Shown: piece by piece, positions 60,850 through 64,000 of the stretch
How positions within the stretch are numbered: the stretch's first letter is position 1
Layout of the letters: the number at the start of each line of letters is the position of its first letter
Notes under the pieces: generated by a model
Told to the model about the DNA's origin: nothing
The model's database searches: none
The model's input: only the letters and a program-made list of their open reading frames with translations
Made by a program: the position numbers and the translations under genes
DNA from: Streptomyces roseirectus
Lineage (GTDB): Bacteria; Actinomycetota; Actinomycetes; Streptomycetales; Streptomycetaceae
Assembly: GCF_014489635.1 (NCBI RefSeq)
Contig: NZ_CP060828.1
Coordinates: forward strand, 3,076,001-3,140,000
Reading direction: 5' to 3'
DNA length: 64,000 nt

Positions 60850-61500
60850 ATGCCGCCCCCCGCAGTGCCCGCCTACCGCCGTCTCAGTGTCGAGGAGCGC
60901 CGCAGCCAGCTCCTCGACTCCGCGCTCACCCTGTTCGCGCACCGCGCCCCCGAGGACGTCTCGCTCGACGACGTCGCGGAGGCGGCGGGGGTCTCCCGGC
61001 CGCTCGTGTACCGGTACTTCCCGGGCGGGAAGCAGCAACTGTACGAGGCGGCGCTGCGCTCGGCCGCCGAGGAGCTGCGGCACTGCTTCGACGAACCCCA
61101 CGACGGCCCCCTCCTCACCCGCCTCGGCCGGGCCCTGGACCGCTACCTCGGCTTCGTCGACGAGCACGCCACCGGTTTCAGCGCGCTGCTCCAGGGCGGC
61201 AGTGTCGTCGAGACGTCCCGGACGACGGCCATCGTCGACGGGGTCCGGCGGGCCGCCGCCGACCACATCTACAGCCACCTCGGGGTCACCGACCCCGGCC
61301 CGCGCCTGCGGATGACGGTCCGGATGTGGATCACGGCCGTCGAGGCGTCGTCGCTGATCTGGCTGGACGAGGAGAAGCAGCCTCCCTCCGGAGAGCTACG
61401 GGACTGGCTGGTCGAGCAGTTCGTGGCCGTCCTCACGGTCACCGCGGGCCGCGACCCCCAGACGGCCGCCCTCCTCGCGGCGTTCACCCCTGGTACCTGA
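60850..61500 (+). CDS. TetR-family transcriptional regulator
   Basis: A 216-residue repressor with the TetR helix-turn-helix RRSQLLDSALTLFAHRAPEDVSLDDVAEAAGVSRPLVYRYF in the first 60 residues and a helical ligand-binding domain. It starts 34 bp after the AurF-like gene and probably regulates it. Confidence 0.9.
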   Translation: MPPPAVPAYRRLSVEERRSQLLDSALTLFAHRAPEDVSLDDVAEAAGVSRPLVYRYFPGGKQQLYEAALRSAAEELRHCFDEPHDGPLLTRLGRALDRYLGFVDEHATGFSALLQGGSVVETSRTTAIVDGVRRAAADHIYSHLGVTDPGPRLRMTVRMWITAVEASSLIWLDEEKQPPSGELRDWLVEQFVAVLTVTAGRDPQTAALLAAFTPGT

Positions 61501-61510
61501 GACTGATCCC

Positions 61511-61804
61511 GTGAAGAGCCAGCAGACCCCCTTCGAGGGCGGCCCCATGGACGGCCGTAGCCTCCCTGTCCTCCTCGGCCCCACCGGGCACCCCCCGAAG
61601 ACGTACCGCATCCCGGTCCCCGACGCGGCAGGCGGCCCCCCGACGGTCCTGGTCTACCGCCGCGTCCCCCGGGGCCACAGCAAGCGCCTCGGCGTCCCGA
61701 CGGGCTGGAAGTACACGTACGACCCGGACGGCAGGGGTGGACCGTCGAAGCCGCGCTGGCCCTGGTCGAAGCCGGAGAAGCAGGGCCGCGAGGAGGAGAG
61801 CTGA
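61511..61804 (+). CDS. Conserved hypothetical protein
   Basis: A 97-residue basic protein with FEGGPMDGRSLPVLLGPTG near the N-terminus, a VYRRVPRGHSKRLGVPTGWKYTYDPDG middle and a charged tail. I do not recognise a family with function. GTG start 10 bp after the TetR stop, with a modest ribosome site; coding bias fits. Confidence 0.65.
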   Translation: MKSQQTPFEGGPMDGRSLPVLLGPTGHPPKTYRIPVPDAAGGPPTVLVYRRVPRGHSKRLGVPTGWKYTYDPDGRGGPSKPRWPWSKPEKQGREEES

Positions 61805-61909
61805 GGAGAGCTGGGGCCACCCCCTAGGGGCCGCTCCTTGGAAGCCGCTCCCTGGAGGCCGACCCCTGAGGGCCGGCCCTGTCAGGGGTCAGGCCGGCCC
61901 TGTCAAGGC

Positions 61910-62458
61910 TCAGCGTTTCAGCGTGAACGTGAAGTCGTCCGAGAGCCGGCCGCTCAGCCGGACCGTCGAGACGATCTTCCCCTCCTCGATCAGCCGCTCG
62001 ACCTCACCCCGGGTGAGCCCGAACCCCTCGGCGATCAGCCGGACGGGCCGGACCGGGATGCGGGCGGCGAACCGGACCTCGACGTCGGCCGTCTCCTGGC
62101 CGAGGTGGTCCGAGCCCCCGGTGTCGAGACGCCAGGCGCCCGCCCAGTCGAGAGCGACGCGGTTGCGCCGCCGGACGACCGGGTCGCACAGCAACTCGGC
62201 TGCCAGGCCAGGGTCGTTGGCGTGCGCCCGGTCCAGCAGCTCGGGCGGTACGGAGCGCACGTTCGTCCGCTCCAGGACCGTCAGCTTCGCGGTGTCGCCG
62301 CAGCCGTCGCACAGCAGGAGGAGCCAGACGTCGAGGAGTTTGTGGTTGGCGTTGACGCGAAAACGGCCGTCCGCGTGGAAGCGTTCGCCCGCGCAGGCGT
62401 GGCATCGGCGAAGGACGGCGGGAAGGCAGGTGGGCATGACCGCCCAGCTGGTGAGCAC
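61910..62458 (-). CDS. DUF1062 protein
   Basis: A 182-residue protein. It has a zinc-ribbon-like pair RRCHACAGERF and LLLCDGCGDTAKL, then LTVLERTNVRSVPPELLDRAHANDPGLAAELLCDP, characteristic of DUF1062, and a C-terminal S4-like segment GEVERLIEEGKIVSTVRLSGR. Function unknown; RNA or nucleic-acid binding is plausible from the zinc ribbon. The GTG at 62458 keeps the N-terminus seen in relatives; an ATG at 62437 is the alternative. Confidence 0.8.
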   Translation of the reverse strand: MLTSWAVMPTCLPAVLRRCHACAGERFHADGRFRVNANHKLLDVWLLLLCDGCGDTAKLTVLERTNVRSVPPELLDRAHANDPGLAAELLCDPVVRRRNRVALDWAGAWRLDTGGSDHLGQETADVEVRFAARIPVRPVRLIAEGFGLTRGEVERLIEEGKIVSTVRLSGRLSDDFTFTLKR

Positions 62459-62663
62459 AGAAGTACACCGGTTCCGTGAGAAATCCGCAGCAAGAAGGAG
62501 CGCGGCGCACAGGTGCGACGCGCGACAGATCAGCGCTCGGGGTGTCTCACGCGGTGTACAACGGCCCGCCTTTCAGCAGACGACTCGGTCAGGCGGCACG
62601 GTAACGGCGCACGGCAACACCGCTCCACCGATTTTTTGGGCTCCGGTTCAACGACGCGGCCGG

Positions 62664-63140
62664 TCAGCCGGCCTGCCCCCGCTTCGCCGTGTCCCGGCGC
62701 GAGATCGCCTCGGCGACCTCCTCGATCGCGGTCCGCAGCAGGTCGCCGTAGGCGTCCTCGGCCAGTTCGCGGACGTGTGCCCTGGCCGCGTCGATGTGTT
62801 CGGCGGCGGCGTCGAAGGAGCCCAGGCGGCGGTGGTCGTCGGCGAGGTTCAGGTGCAGGGACGGCTGGAACGCGGCGAGGCGCAGGCCGGCGTGGTGGTC
62901 CTGGAGGCGCCGGTCGGTCAGGTCCGCCGCCGCGTCCAGGGCGCGGATGTCCCAGGTCAGGGCCTGTGCGGGGTCCTCGTACAGGTCGGCCAGGTGGTGG
63001 GCGAGGGTGCAGCGGTGCAGGGGGTCGGTGAGCGTCGGCCACAGGGTCAGGAGGGTGCGGCGGGCGGCCTCGGTGTCGCCGGCGCGGCCCTCGGTCACGG
63101 CTCGGCCGATGGCCTCCATGGTCGGGTCGGGGGTGGTCAC
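62664..63140 (-). CDS. Helical (TPR-like) hypothetical protein
   Basis: A 158-residue all-helical protein with TPR-like pairs (DTEAARRTLLTLWPTLTDPLHRCTLAHHLADLYEDPAQAL, SLHLNLADDHRRLGSFDAAAEHIDAARAHV). The GTG at 63140 has GAGGAGC eight bases upstream. It lies 10 bp after the clamp-like gene and is probably in the same operon. Function unknown. Confidence 0.75.
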   Translation of the reverse strand: MTTPDPTMEAIGRAVTEGRAGDTEAARRTLLTLWPTLTDPLHRCTLAHHLADLYEDPAQALTWDIRALDAAADLTDRRLQDHHAGLRLAAFQPSLHLNLADDHRRLGSFDAAAEHIDAARAHVRELAEDAYGDLLRTAIEEVAEAISRRDTAKRGQAG

Positions 63141-63150
63141 GGGGTGCTCC

Positions 63151-64000
63151 TCAGGGTCGTACGGGCATGGCGAGGGTGGTGAGGTCGCCCCGGTCGGCCG
63201 ACCGGATCGTGACGGGCAGGTCTGGTCCCCGCAGGTCGAGCAGCACATCCGGGCCGATCGCGGTGCTGACGGCCGGGTAGAGGGTGGTGACGTCGAAGGT
63301 GATTCGCAGGGCCGGGCCCGTCACGTGTGCCGGGAGCGGTACGCCGGACCCGTAGTCCCCGGGCGGGAGGACCCGTAGGACGTGCGGGGTAACTCCCACG
63401 TCCCCCACCCCCGGCTCCCCCACGCCCCGCGAACCGACCCCCAGCACCACCCGCTCCCCCGCCTGCTCCCCCAACGCCCCCAGCAGCTCCCCCTTCGCCA
63501 CCGTCACCCGCGTCACCACCTCCGGCAGCGACGCGAGCATCAGCCTGTGGTCGGGAAACTCCGCCGCCAGCACGGCGCAGTACCGGTCCTCCCGCCCGGC
63601 CATCCGCAGCCGCACCCCGTGGGGCCCCGCCTCCACCCGGACGACGGCACTGCGCCGGATCTCCGCGACGACGGCCCGCAGCTCGTCCCCGTCGACCGTG
63701 GCCGCCCAGTCCGTGGCCGCCCCCTCGGTGGGGGCCAGGGTCCGGGTGGCGAGCCGGTACCGGTCGGTGGCGGTCAGGATGAACGCCTCCGCCGTCGCCT
63801 CGACGCGCACCCCGCCGAGCACCGGCAGCCCAGGCTCCCGCACGGTCGCCGTCAGCACCTGCTCGACGGCGTCGGCCAGCACCGGCCCCTTCAGCACGGC
63901 GACCGGCAGACTCGGCACCCCCGCGCTCGGCACCCCCGCGCTCAGTGCCCCCGCGAGCGACGCCTTGACCGAGACGGCCCTGCGCCGCACCTCCGCCGCG
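63151..64000 (-). CDS. DNA polymerase III beta-clamp-like protein, 5' end cut
   Basis: At least 283 residues are visible and the frame is open at the window edge. LPVLGGVRVEATAEAFILTATDRYRLATRTL, EFPDHRLML and LRITFDVTTLYPAVSTAIGPDVLLDLRGPDLPVTIRSADRGDLTTLAMPVRP match domains II and III of the sliding clamp. It is a paralogue rather than DnaN, since a complete domain I is not seen. In Streptomyces similar clamp domains are fused behind a MerR DNA-binding domain, which could lie beyond the edge. The GTG at 63990 may be internal. Confidence 0.78.
   Translation of the reverse strand, partial: AAEVRRRAVSVKASLAGALSAGVPSAGVPSLPVAVLKGPVLADAVEQVLTATVREPGLPVLGGVRVEATAEAFILTATDRYRLATRTLAPTEGAATDWAATVDGDELRAVVAEIRRSAVVRVEAGPHGVRLRMAGREDRYCAVLAAEFPDHRLMLASLPEVVTRVTVAKGELLGALGEQAGERVVLGVGSRGVGEPGVGDVGVTPHVLRVLPPGDYGSGVPLPAHVTGPALRITFDVTTLYPAVSTAIGPDVLLDLRGPDLPVTIRSADRGDLTTLAMPVRP

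Overview
The window is a high-GC actinomycete chromosome segment, almost certainly Streptomyces or a close relative. The evidence is third-position GC bias, GTG and TTG starts with strong GGAGG sites, a SARP regulator, an XRE/DUF397/ATPase module, secreted RHS proteins, and a rare TTA (bldA-type) codon in a cluster gene. No rRNA, tRNA or CRISPR array was found.

Layout. (1) Positions 1-10086, minus strand: a secreted LamG protein followed by a huge RHS/YD-repeat protein whose C-terminal toxin tip leaves the window. (2) About 10.1-11.2 kb: no recognisable gene, ending in a strong hairpin terminator. (3) 11.36-23.36 kb, plus strand: a compact biosynthetic-type cluster. It encodes an FMN reductase, a shortened ATP-grasp-like protein, three near-identical 17-18 residue peptides, a beta-propeller protein, an MFS exporter, GTP cyclohydrolase II, a second WD40 protein, a formylglycine-generating-enzyme-like protein and a large SARP/NB-ARC/TPR regulator. 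The cyclohydrolase/WD-repeat/FGE-like trio matches toxB, toxC and toxD of toxoflavin-type (7-azapteridine) clusters. The triplicated mini-peptides and the ATP-grasp remnant are not part of that pathway as I know it; this is the best candidate for an undescribed system.

(4) 23.6-31.9 kb, minus strand: a DUF4430 secreted protein, a DJ-1/PfpI protein coupled to a GlxA-type AraC regulator, a LacI regulator, and two GH35 beta-galactosidases with a palindromic operator over their promoter. A 40-bp tandem repeat array lies between lacI and the galactosidases. (5) 32.3-35.9 kb: two Uma2-type proteins flanking an abaA/whiJ-like regulatory module. (6) 36.06-36.93 kb: an IS5-family element with a frameshift and a nonsense codon, beside a DUF6193 protein that is the likely immunity partner of a second giant RHS toxin (37.65-45.46 kb, with ricin-B and Hint domains). 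A secreted FG-GAP protein is divergent from it. (7) 49.3-51.2 kb: Ku and the LigD polymerase (NHEJ), divergent. (8) 51.2-58.5 kb: NERD protein, tyrosine phosphatase, lipoprotein plus orphan histidine kinase, SH3 protein, and an FtsW/PBP pair. (9) 58.6-64 kb: DUF3291 fragment, Pro-rich membrane protein, AurF-like diiron oxygenase with TetR, DUF1062 protein, a helical hypothetical and a beta-clamp-like protein running off the end.

All functions are read from sequence and memory of families; no database search was made.
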